From contig NW_026570299.1 of NCBI RefSeq assembly GCF_019649055.1, forward strand, positions 602,636 to 666,635: a DNA stretch of 64,000 bases, written 5' to 3'. This stretch comes from Paramacrobiotus metropolitanus (taxonomy: Eukaryota > Tardigrada > Eutardigrada > Parachela > Macrobiotidae). A program made the translations under genes and the position numbers. Positions 45,001-53,890 of the stretch are shown here, one piece after another. The notes below the pieces were generated by a model. The model was not told the DNA's origin, did no database searches, and saw nothing but the letters and a program-made list of their open reading frames with translations. The stretch's first letter is position 1. Each line of letters opens with the position of its first letter.

Positions 45001-45967
45001 CGCTGATGCATATCCCACCCAAGACGATGGCGACGGCCTGCTTGATGACAAACACCCACATGGGCGTTGCCGGGTCCTTAATGGGATCTCGTTTCTCCGT
45101 ATCCCGGTGGACGTTGTAGCCGAGGAACGATGTGATGCGGTCGCAGTTCCGAATATGCAGCGTCCAGTAGGTGGGTGGTACTCCCCAATGCCAGTTGATG
45201 AGAATGGATAAGGTCACGGAGACACCCAACACGGCCGTGGCGATGACAATGGCGACGGCACCATAGTAGCCTATATTCGTTCGGATCGGATTGGTTACGG
45301 CAATAGCGAGTTCATCGGTGACAGTGGCGGCGCTATTCGGCGTCCATGCAGATACAATGTCATCCCAAACACATCTGGGCATCTACAACAAAACAGCTGG
45401 CAATAGTAAAAAAATCCTTACACGGTTAGTTACTTTCGCCCACTGCGATTTTATTTGATTACTTTCGCCAACTCCGCTTTTCCCTTAAGAACATAAGAAT
45501 TTAGGTGTCGATTTAACACTAAGACCCTACTCATTACGTTGTTGATTGATCCGGTCAACAAAGCAATTTTTGTATTTGTAAATTGTGTGACATTAACATT
45601 GTTGGAAGCTTAGAGCGGTTACATGTAGAGATAAGTCCAATTTCTTAACAGCAATTCCGTGATATAAAAAATTCTTAAATTTAGAAAAAACTCGTGAATG
45701 GGAGCACAGAGGTGTCAGATACGAAAAGATTATTGTTTCGTTTCTTAAGCATGCCAGACTACATACACGGCAACCATATATGAACCATAACAGGTCATCC
45801 AAATCCGTGCGACTATCGGGGTCAACTCGCGTTATATTCCATTGCGGAAAGATCCGTGTACCGAACTTCAACGAAATATGGCATCCGATCCAGAACACGA
45901 CCAAGGCCTCCAAAAGCATATCGTGGTACGTCCACGTTAGGGCGCGCTTCAGCGCTGAACCTGACAT
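39048..45967 (-). CDS. Family A multi-pass membrane protein, copy 3 (five exons, 560 aa, intact, Copia in intron 4)
   Basis: Exons 45967-45767, 45382-44799, 44650-44350, 44247-43976 and 39372-39048. They sum to an exact codon multiple with the same intron phases as copy 2. Exon 1 starts MSGSALKRALTWTYHD with one hydrophobic helix. Exon 2 has WDDIVSAW, then three or more TM segments and a conserved HIRNCDRITSFLGYN loop. Exon 3 has one TM and an N-glycosylated Cys-rich loop (YWSYANCTECFSNCNNSAT). Exon 4 has NQITAxLSYWMDLHYP and one TM. Exon 5 has an acidic linker, FCICALW, and two TM segments ending WYREEV. Intron 4 is enlarged to 4.6 kb by a young Ty1/copia element placed about 24 bp after the donor; coding is untouched. 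Family unknown. Probably a receptor, channel or transporter. Confidence 0.75.
39501..39718 (-). repeat. Copia 3' LTR
   Basis: 218 bp, preceded on the sense strand by the purine tract GAAGGGGGG. Confidence 0.95.
39713..41617 (-). CDS. Copia reverse transcriptase and RNase H frame
   Basis: Reads in register from about 41490. RVT_2-type reverse transcriptase: CKWVFKSKLLPDG, FDVKTAFLNGDL, IYGLKQSPRLWN, and the catalytic CLYVDDGLV. RNase H: GYCDSDWGGDPDERKSTSG, ATEAEYMALAEA, NVDNQGAIALS, and RTKHVGIRYH. The stop lies at the edge of the 3' LTR. The first ~45 codons before 41490 are shadow sequence, not domain. Confidence 0.9.
   Translation of the reverse strand: MGYHESVPGVQPGNEKGGAGWRCGCRGWWRRDSRSCSTVSCLKGDESERDDDEEWEDAEDELGSETAVEKAAVEKRRPGRPPGSKNLVKDPPLPHPMETRAKGAALSAMATAADPVDVQDALSRADGHLWKEAMDAEIEALYKTGTWTLEQLPADRRTVKCKWVFKSKLLPDGELDKRKARLVACGYSQAQGIDYGETFAPVVRHESVRCVLAVAAARNLEMVQFDVKTAFLNGDLDKVIYMDQPATYDDGSGRVCRLKRSIYGLKQSPRLWNERVNAVLTGHGFVACSEDPCVYVKKGTSKEYMVLCLYVDDGLVCGATRKVVDDFLKKLKEDFELTVHEPDCYVGMEIGRNRKIGTISINQQGYINRMLQRFGLQESKTYTSPLDPNVKLMKSEDGEEPYSCPYMEAIGCLIYISSISRPDITYAVNRLASFEKKPGINHWTAVKRVMRYLKGTLTMALTFGTASMELTGYCDSDWGGDPDERKSTSGYVFTLGGGPVAWSSQLQKVTAFSATEAEYMALAEAVKQNEWSRPFLDALGVDMTKATQMNVDNQGAIALSKDPEFHKRTKHVGIRYHRIRQETKAGSIEVSYIPTDQNPSDMLTKALGGIKVKSITGLLGMHGLNDRGLGEGGC
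41413..41985 (-). pseudogene. Copia integrase C-terminal segment, shifted frame
   Basis: From about 41965 the integrase continues in a second frame (QANGMAERENRTL with the catalytic Glu, then NLLWNEAISTAAYLRN, and FVGYDWDTTKVFRVF). This frame is lost at about 41490, at a run of four G, where the next frame takes over. Confidence 0.8.
41888..43660 (-). CDS. Copia Gag-protease-integrase N-terminal frame
   Basis: ATG at 43660 (MAQLKSIKVTELNDSNY). Gag UBN2-type capsid, CCHC knuckle (C-X2-C-X4-H-X4-C, CHNCGKAGHKEADC), aspartic protease active site ADSGASDH, then integrase zinc finger (HKRLGHV ... CEACHVGK) and the first catalytic Asp region (FHSDVCHMGADSW). Integrase reading is lost at about 42035, where a one-base shift leaves a nonsense tail to 41888. 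Confidence 0.85.
   Translation of the reverse strand: MAQLKSIKVTELNDSNYSRWRVQVEDVLTGESLWSVVNGTLTMPIDSATDKAAHEHHLKWIAADGKARSILRATVDDTTFSQCRDCKTSAEILKRIQELKEPKTDNDLMSAMTEFFEVKWKEVDDANTFMASLYVLAAKIDACGKPEKVTDTWLIGKTLASLPKQYASFVSSWNMMAGPNPEMSKFREKLLLAEKMMKGQGEGSGSSPAGESLYAKGKRLPTGAKKKFTGSCHNCGKAGHKEADCWSKPKGETVTNKRQDKSGHGYKKESMMVSAMHATGSEDVIIADSGASDHITNKYNWFKTLVKLDVPKSFVVGNNQSIKATHIGTIDVEVSVDGKQWREVDWKNVFYAPDACDTTLLSTVTLEREGFAFSHAKGKMTISRDGKPFLGGVRGDGTTYRPFIRVVPPSGGALKAQPVGIWHKRLGHVSDALVDSMVRNKVVDGLEVVTSKRGDCEACHVGKQTANTHDSSAGRECLSGERFHSDVCHMGADSWEGHRYLLTFKDESSGYRMVRTLPSKHSVGNAFKELIITAERKLVERCCRFARTTGLNTSTRRLKRCFRTEDKARKKSGVREASKRHGRTGKPHAL
43722..43733 (-). other. Copia primer binding site, complementary to elongator tRNA-Met anticodon loop
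   Basis: Directly after the 5' LTR the sense strand reads GATTATGAGACC. Its complement GGTCTCATAATC matches the GTCTCATAATC anticodon-loop region of eukaryotic elongator tRNA-Met. Drosophila copia likewise primes with an internal half-tRNA, but from initiator tRNA-Met. No 3'-CCA-type site is present. The tRNA match is from memory of the conserved tRNA sequence. Confidence 0.6.
43734..43951 (-). repeat. Copia 5' LTR
   Basis: 218 bp. One substitution against the 3' LTR, near the inner end of the repeat (AATT against AAAT). Confidence 0.95.
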
Positions 45968-46606
45968 GCTTCTTGTTTGTCCACAAATCAACAAAGTTCG
46001 GGAATGACTTGTGGAATGAAAACAAGACTTAACCGTATGAGATCTCTATACAAACTAATAATAAAAAAAATCAACGAGATCGAGCTAAAAGGGGGATATA
46101 TTCTAATTGAAATGTTCAACAAATGTATCTTCCAGGATAAAATTTAAACATTAACCGCATAGCCTCGTTGCGGAACTATATATGCTGACTGCCACAGGAA
46201 CAAGAAAATCTACGAGATGCGAATTAGGTCGAGTAGACCGGCAATTATGAGATCATCGGAAGATTTTAAGAGTAGCGCCAAACAAATCTACATCTGCAAG
46301 CGCAAGGCTCGCCGTCATGTTAGCTAACCTCTGCCTAGCATTCTGTACGTTTAGTCTTACGATACATATACGACGTTATACTTACAATCGATCCGAGCAG
46401 GCCAGGTATGCCTGACGGCTGATACCGCTCCATTCTGCTACGTAATGTGGCCGCTACCGTTTTCAGTCCTAAGGGAACAGAAATCCCTAATATGTGGGTT
46501 GAAAACGGTGCAGGCTTCTCCGTGAAGAGTCACGTGTTATATTATGGGAAAAACGCCAGCTCGCAGCCGGCATAGAAAGCGATTGGGTCTACTATACATT
46601 AAACTA
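45968..46606. other. Upstream region of family A copy 3 with conserved block 46092-46277
   Basis: GGGATATATTCTAA at 46093-46106 and AGAGTAGCG at 46269-46277, in the same order as upstream of copies 1 and 2. No gene supported. Confidence 0.5.
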
Positions 46607-47120
46607 CAGTGAAACTTCTCTACAACATACACCCTCCGTTCCAGGCTTTCTGAATGTTACAGAGGGGTGTATGTTATACAGAAGCACTGCTCCCAGGGGC
46701 ACTTCCCTCAGGAGTTCAGGGGGGCAACCCCCGGGGGTGGTACTCAACCAAAAAATTAACAAAATATCAGAGTATGGGCATTTTTTGGTCTGAATGTCGG
46801 TTTTGCTGCCCTATTGTATGCTTGGAGTTGAAAGATCCGGTACTAAACAGATTAAAAACAGAAGCCGGAACTTTCTTTTAGAAACACCGAAATGGTTTTT
46901 TTCTCCAGCTCAGTCAACCGTATGTTACGCAGGGGTTGAATAAGCTGGTGAAAATGTTACCGGTTCCATAAAAGGTGTATGTTATAGCTGTAAAGGGGTG
47001 AATGTTATACAGAGAACTGCCCTTGTGTTATAGTCTACCGGACGGTTTGGTTCCCAGCCTCATGTATGCAGTAAAGAGGTGAATGTTATAGGAAGGTGAA
47101 TGTTAAGAGGAGTTTCACTG
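46607..47120. mobile_element. Pogo/Tigger-type MITE (514 bp, TA target site)
   Basis: Terminal inverted repeats CAGTGAAACTTCTCTA and CAGTGAAACTCCTCTT extend about 26 bp with mismatches, flanked by TA (46605-46606 and 47121-47122). CAGTGAAAC-type ends are characteristic of pogo-like Tc1/mariner elements. Several internal copies of GGTG(A/T)ATGTTATA are present. No transposase. Confidence 0.8.
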
Positions 47121-47122
47121 TA

Positions 47123-47999
47123 TAGGTGTACCGGATCTATGAGGGAAGACAGTCATAGACTCTGCGAAGTATTTTTTGAAATTTATCCAGTTAACCCCTT
47201 TACTGTAATCTAAAACGCGGCCTCTGTTATACAGTAAGTTACTGCAGAATCAAAGAATTGTAACATCTATTCAGAACTGCGCAAGCGTTCTTATAGACCT
47301 GTTAATTCCTAGTATTGGAAATTATTGGAATTTCGGTTTTGGAACATTTGATATTGAATGCGCCGCTTGTACGTGACACCAATCGGAAGTTCATTAAATT
47401 CCCCATTGTAGACATGTATCATTGTTCATGTATCACCATGTTGCTACAGTTGTGCGGCGCATGGAGCAAATTACAAACAACCGTCATAAATGCTTTCTTA
47501 ATGGTTCAGGCATAGACAGAAAATGTTCATCGTCGTTCGACGGACGCTGGTGCACAGATATTTTTGCAACGATCTCGGCAAAGCGCGTTGGATTGACAGT
47601 AAGACAAAATTAATGGATCTAACTTGACAGGCTTCTCCAACAAAATAATGACTGTTTGTGATTTGAAGCGAACAAAATGCACGTTGTTTATAGTGTATGC
47701 GCAATGCTTGTTATCGCACTTTAACCGTTAACGCTGTAATGATTGACCATAATTGGTATTTTAATTCTCTGAGTGAAAATCCAATAACACAACATTCTAG
47801 TTCTAAGAACCACTTAGCCGTATAAAGCGTATAAAGCAATTGTGTGACGGTACTTATTAGCCGCTGAATGGCGTGATCGTTAGCAATCCAGACGGTTTAC
47901 TGGCTCTACAATGGCATTCCGCGCTCTCATCATTCCCCTTGTAATATACAGCGGAATTATTCCTGGAAGACTATAATTTCCTTGTAACATAAAATTCCA
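47123..47999. other. Intergenic, nothing supported
   Basis: Immediate upstream region of the FAD-oxidase gene. No clear TATA box identified. Confidence 0.35.
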
Positions 48000-50474
48000 A
48001 TGATGTTTCAGGCTTTACTCGTATATTTCGTACTACTATCGAAGTATGCCGCAGCACAGTCGTACAGCAATATCAACGGCGGAAACTCCACAAAATGTCG
48101 TTGTCTTCCGGGTGATTCATGTTGGCCGAGTGATGCAGACTGGAATGCGCTCAATACGAGTCTAGCCGGTCGTCTGGTCATTCCACATCCAACCGGTACA
48201 GCAACTCTCCGTCAAGTTTATTAAACCAATGACATAGAACTGATTAATTTTGCTAGCTTATCCGTGTTACGCTGGTGCCGGCTTTAATTCCCGTGATTGC
48301 CAGCAAATCCAGAAATACTACAACCGTCCCGGCTTCCTGATCACCAAACCCGGCAGCATGCAGAACTTCAACTGGGAAGATCTGGGCGCGCAGCGCTGCA
48401 CGCTGGAAAGCGGTAACGAATGGGGCGTGGTGTGTCAAAGTGGTCGGACGCCAGCGTACGCTGTGGATGCGCACAGTCCGGAGGATATCCAGAGAGCAAT
48501 GAGTTTTGCCAGTAAGCACAATCTGCGGGTGGTGGTGAAAACGACTGGACACGATTATCTCGGGCGCAGCACGGCACCCGGAGCGCTGCTAATCTGGCTT
48601 CACAATTTCGAAGGACAACTGGAGACGAAGACGTCATTTACACTTAGTGGCTGCGATGCCAGCAGCCAGAGTGTCGGCCCTGTTATTACGGTTGCGGGTG
48701 GAAAAACATGGGATGATGTGTATCCAAAGGTAATAACTGCCTGTTTATAGCCCTTAATTAAAGGCCGCACATAAGAAACATTAAAAAATTAATGAAGTGT
48801 TTACTCGGAAATCGGAATGCGAAATCTTTATACGCGCTTAAAGAGAATTTCATATCAAGGACACGATTTAGCAATAAAAAAATCATGTGGTAAGCTGGCC
48901 AGTAGGCTAGTGAAGCAGCAAATTTATCCGCTTCGAATCATTAAACAGTATTTAACAGAAAAACATCCAGTCACACAAATCGCCAGCAGTGTGAACAGAG
49001 AAGAGAATATTCGCGCAATTCGCCTTAAAACGGTGCATCATTTTCCAATTTGTTATCTTACATTGTATAGACATATTTGTTCAGGTTGAGCAAGACTTTA
49101 ACGGAAAGTACGCCATCGTCGCCGGCAACTGTTTCGACATCGGCGCAGCCGGTGGATACATTCTCGGCGGCGGTCACAGCATCATCTCGCCGTCGTTCGG
49201 TCTGGCCGTGGACAGTGTCCTGGAGATGAAAATCGTCACCGTCGACGGGCAACTTCTAACGGCCAACGCGTGCCAGAACACGGACCTTTTCTGGGCGCTG
49301 CGCGGGGGAGGAGGCGGAACCTATGGTGTCCTCACGTCCGTCACGTACCAGCTGCATTCCGTTCCCAACGGCTTCACCAGTTATTCCATCCAGATTCTGG
49401 CGGCCAATAAGACTGGTGATTTGAATCCCAAGCAGTTGGAGGATGTGTTGGAGGTCCTGTCCCGGCGTACCGCTGATCTGGATGCGGTCGGATGGGGCGG
49501 TTATTATTATTTTAACGCAGCATTTGGGTTTAGTTTGATGTGGATTGTGCCGGCCGATTGGCCGAATGCACTGGTGCCGGTTGAAGCGATAAAGGACGAA
49601 TTGGTGGCGATGCAGGCGTCTTCGGGTTTTCTGGTCGGACCGTTTGCGAATGTCGGCGGGTTTGTCCAGCATTTTAACGGAGTGTCGGTACGCATGAATC
49701 CCGAAGAGTATTTGATTCGTTTCTGCACAGAAAACCGTTCAGTTTTTGACTCTATTCTGTAAAACCGTTAATTAACTTACTGATGTTTAGTTTATTTCGA
49801 AGTCTATCAGTTCTGCCAAATCAGTTCGAACTGACTGAATTTTTTAGTATCAAAAAACCATATTGAGCGGCAAAACGTTGATACCTGACGGCTGTTTCTT
49901 ACGTTTCGTTTAACAGGACTGGCGTTCGTGGGCGAACACCGTTGGTGTGTACGATGAGAGCCTATCCCCTGGAATCCGTACGACTCTCGGCACTCGTCTC
50001 ATCCCCGCAGCTGCGCTCAACCAATCGCGTAGCGTCGCCCAGAACATCATTGCGGCCGCGGCGAAGACCAACTTCCTGTTTGGCTTTGGCATTCTCCACG
50101 TATCCGGCAACGGCGTCCGCAGTAAGGATCCTCAATCGATAGAGACGTCGGTGACCCTGGCGTGGCGCAAAGCAGCCTGGCATGCCATTCTGGCGGTGGG
50201 GTGGCTGCCGACCACAACCGAGGAGGACGTGGCTCTTTTAAAGGGCATGCTGGAAAGCGGAGCGCAAGTGTGGCGCGATGCGTACCCGGATTCCGGAGCG
50301 TATTTTAATGAAGCCTCCACAACGGAGCCGCATTGGCAACAAGCCTTCTGGGGGAAGAATTACGACCGTTTGCTGCAGATTAAAAAGACGGTGGACCCAA
50401 GTGGAATGCTGGTGTGCAGCCAATGCGTTGGCAGTGAAGCGTGGGATCCGACAGGAAATTGTCGGCTACAGTAA
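48000..50474 (+). CDS. Secreted FAD-linked oxidoreductase, berberine-bridge/MreA-like (four exons, 609 aa)
   Basis: Flavin oxidase of the PCMH-type FAD-binding plus BBE family; substrate unknown (sugars, alcohols or alkaloids in relatives). Exons 48000-48195, 48257-48729, 49085-49687 and 49917-50474 join in frame (1830 nt); introns are GT-AG, the first 61 bp. Signal peptide [22 protein letters not shown] domain: [18 protein letters not shown] with the probable flavin-linking His at about residue 164; [30 protein letters not shown] with a Cys at about 238 placed like the second flavin link of bicovalent enzymes; [20 protein letters not shown]-terminal BBE domain: YFNEA ... [24 protein letters not shown], then CVGSEAWD. 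These motifs look fungal rather than animal, so horizontal acquisition followed by intron gain is plausible. Confidence 0.85.
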
Positions 50475-51737
50475 ATGAATGTGATGAAACTCTCTTGTAT
50501 CTTACGCAATGCTTACATTTGTACCACTTCGCGTAAACCGTAGTTTATTATTATGCTGATAGGGTCAGAATGTATGCAGTTGGGCATCGTTCTTATAAAA
50601 GCAGAAGAACACGAACTATGAGCGCGACAAATAATCGCCGCACTTTCAGTCTTCAGATTCGCCTGTTTTCTTAACGTTAGGGTGGGCAGTGCGTTCACCC
50701 ACGACGTCCAGTCAGTTGCCTAGCGGGCGCGGTCTTCGTTGAAAAAGGCGAACCGGCACCATGTACATATGCTGCTCCGGCTTTTGTTCCGTTGCGTAAT
50801 TTAACCTGAACAATGCCACAATCATCGAGGCAGAATTTCTGAGTTGGAACAAGGAATAATAGCGAAAATACAAAGTACTAGCCCTTTTTTAGTAGCAGTG
50901 AATGAAATCTAGCATTTGATTGTCATTGGATTTGAATACCGGTATGTCCGGGAACTGGTAACGCAATTTGCACCTAGCCGATTTATTCCGCATAATTCGC
51001 ACGGAGTCTGCCAGTCAGAAAATAACTCAGAACTCGTGAGTATATTTTTTGCATTTGGGAACCCATTGCTCATTTAATCCGTGCAGTCTGCGCGGGGTCT
51101 GCTAGTAATTATTTATAAAGACGTTAAAATTGTAAAATGTTGCGCACGTTAAAATGCTCTCTAGAAATCACCATGTTTTGTCGTTTTAGATGCTCAGTGG
51201 ATTCTGGACTTGGCATAGCAATGGCATTATGATAGCGTTCAGAAAGCTGTTTTGTTCTGCACCTTATCAGCGTTTTCACTGGAAAGTGCAGCCGTCAAAG
51301 CAAGTTATTTATTCTTTACATGCACCGCCGCAATGCGGGCTCGTGTTACAGTTATGACCTTAATAATCGGCACAGCGGTGAAATATTATCTCCGGTTGTT
51401 TTGAAATGGTACATGGGGCGTTTCGTAGTAAAAAACGTATCAATGTCCTTTCCAGTAATCTCATCCTGGGTATAGTTCCGGCAATCTGGTGTTGTTTTTA
51501 CACGGGAAACTTTCCTTGACCTTATTCGGCAACTTGCTCCTGTTTTTCCAGTATAATTCCTCCTGGCAATGTTTGCCCGGTTGTCGACAGGGCGCACTAC
51601 TTATGCCGTTTAACCATCATTTTACTGCACGCACATTTACAACCGTTGCTACGAATGCTTTGGATTTCTGCTTAGAGCCTGTGTAGTGTATGTTGCCCCT
51701 TTTTACAAAAGTGTATTTAAAACGGCGAAAGCACACG
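50475..51737. other. Intergenic, nothing supported
   Basis: Short frames on both strands without support. Confidence 0.35.
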
Positions 51738-52243
51738 TACCGTAATTATCGAATTTGTGGCCCTGGGGTGCAAATAGTTCGAATGCCATGGCGGAGGGGG
51801 GCTTATTTCGGGGAGGGGGCGCAATTTCGGGGGGTGGCATTATTTTTCAAACGATACATTTTGGAGAGGGGCATTATTTTTCAAACAACTGCGCACCGTG
51901 TTCTAGCGAAATTGAACGCAGTAGTTACCGGTATTATCGGCGGTATATGCAACTGCACTACCTTGGGAGCAACATTTTGGAGTGCATACCTCCTTATACA
52001 GCTGTTTGCCAACGAACACCGCATTATAATGATGTCCGTTAACTGTTTCTCATTAAATTACAACAACTTTTGCGGCTAAATTTTGCGGTATACCTATCAT
52101 TTTGCGGCGCTCGACATTTATTAACGGCCCCTGGGGCGTAATTTCGGGGGGTGGTCTTATTTTTCAAACAGGGTCGGGGAGGGGGGCTTATTACGGGGGG
52201 GGCTCTTATTGCGGGGGGGGCCCCAAATCCGATAATTACGGTA
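51738..52243. mobile_element. G-rich MITE with TA target site (506 bp including TA)
   Basis: Ends TACCGTAATTATCGAATTTG and, inverted, TACCGTAATTATCGGATTTG: near-perfect terminal inverted repeats of about 25 bp beginning CCGTAATTATCG with TA on each side. The interior has several ~30-bp sub-repeats (GGGGGTGGCATTATTTTTCA type) and long G runs near both ends. G runs at 52175-52220 could form G-quadruplexes. No coding. Confidence 0.75.
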
Positions 52244-52699
52244 TACTCTTACAGTATACGGATATGTATTAAAGGTGAGCCAAGTATATTTACAAAAGAT
52301 GTATTTACAAATGCATTATTTTGACATTTGATGTATGAATTTTTAGATTTAGAAGATTTCAATGTATGCATTTTTTCTGCTGAGTATATTGTCCAACAGT
52401 GTTATATTATTTCATACGCGGTACGCAGCAAGTGCAACAAGCAGTAATCAGAAGAAGACAAAATTCATCGCTATTTTAAGGCAGTAACCAACGCGAATCG
52501 GCATGGCAATGAATATGGCAAAACTGTCGAAGCAGGATTATGCCAAAAAAGCATAATAACCTGCACATGTGCAAGAGTAGCGTTTCGCGATTTCCACGAG
52601 TAACGAAAAAGGCGGAAGCGAAACGAGCATAATAAAAAAGTACACAATACAGTTTGATAGGTACCTGAAAATGAAGTCAAATTTTATACGAGTAGCCAT
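52244..52699. other. Intergenic, nothing supported
   Basis: A/T-rich spacer downstream of the GPCR at 52700-53890. Confidence 0.35.
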
Positions 52700-53890
52700 T
52701 TAATTTTTGCGGCAACACCACGAGCGATATGATTGTACGACATATGCTCTGAAACTAGCCAAAGACATGGCGAAGATGATAGGATCCATTACAGCCTGCA
52801 TCGAGTACAGCACCATTGTCAATGTTTCCACCGTCGGAAATTCCGTCACCGTAGTAAAGCAGGAAATAGTCCAGAATAATGTATCCGGAGTCCAGCATAC
52901 GAACACGCTGATGGTCAGGAGCGTCAGCACCAGAAATGGACGCACATTTCCCTTCCGGCCACCGTGGGGGTGAATACTGTTGGTTCTGGATCGATGCGCA
53001 TGCTAAAAGAATCGCCGTTCCTGCTTTCACTCTTTAGTAATTTTATTACTTTGACAACGCACTGTACTCATCTGCTCTATGTGCTAATAAATGGTGCAAA
53101 AAATATATTTCGAAGATAGCACAGACCAAAGCCTGTCTTACAACAAGTAACCTGAACGAGTAGTTACTCGTTACGGTTGTAATTACAAGCGTACCGAAAC
53201 TGATCCTCGCGTTTCAGAGGTAGGCAAGGTTTTAGAAGGTCCCGTTGTTGCTCCATGTACGCTTCTTCCCCGTTGTTTGTGCTTGTACAGAAGAAAAGGA
53301 TAAGCAAACACAACAAAAGCGATAGGCAGATCGTAGCCGATTAGCGCGACGAGCGTACTATATAAATTCTGCTCTTTTATATTCATCACACACCCGTGCT
53401 CTGATGCCGACTGATGAAAGTATAGCTGATCGCGAATGTATAACGGAAAACAGACAAGATGGACATAAGTCACCATCCCCAAACACATTAAAACCGCAAC
53501 CTTTGTGGTGTGGTTCTGTCGATAGGAAACAGGGAAAACCACCGCCCAGAGGCGGTTGATGGTGATGAGAACGTGCATGTGCATGGTGGCGCTGCAGACG
53601 ACCCAGATTTCGTACAGATACAGCCGACACGCGTGCTCGGACAGCCACCAGCGAGGATAAGTTTGGCGTATGACTTCCAGAGGATATTGGCCAGCGCAGT
53701 AGAAGATGTTGAAGGACAACAGGGCCATGATGTAGACGGTGAAAGTGGAGCGCAGCGCTGGACGGAATATAAACACACACAGCATGCCGATGTTCAGACA
53801 CAGCTGCAGAATACAAAAGGTCAAACGTCCGATGGCGCCGTATGTCCATGTTTGATGTAAAGGTTCCGTTATGTTGGAAACGTTCCACAT
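52700..53890 (-). CDS. Rhodopsin-like GPCR, family B (two exons, 332 aa, intact)
   Basis: Exon 1 53890-53195, exon 2 53002-52700; both phase 0, donor TCG|GTACGC, acceptor TTTTAG|CAT. Seven hydrophobic segments: TM1 LTFCILQLCLNIGMLCVFIF; TM2 with YIMALLSFNIFYCAGQYPL; TM3 after the conserved Cys (HACRLYLYEIW), ending in ITINRLWAVVFPVSYR where most class A receptors have DRY; TM4, ECL2 Cys (EHGCVMN) and TM5; TM6 VFVCWTPDTLFW (CWxP); TM7 MDPIIFAMSLASFR (DPxxxF variant of NPxxY). N-terminal NxS/T sites. Orphan: no ligand can be proposed. Closest relative is the broken copy at 56126-57080. Confidence 0.85.

Noticed and set aside
46654-46881. Plus-strand frame of 75 codons
   Set aside because: Entirely inside the pogo-type MITE and unlike any transposase.
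53510-53860. Plus-strand frame of 116 codons
   Set aside because: Antisense shadow of exon 1 of an intact GPCR.
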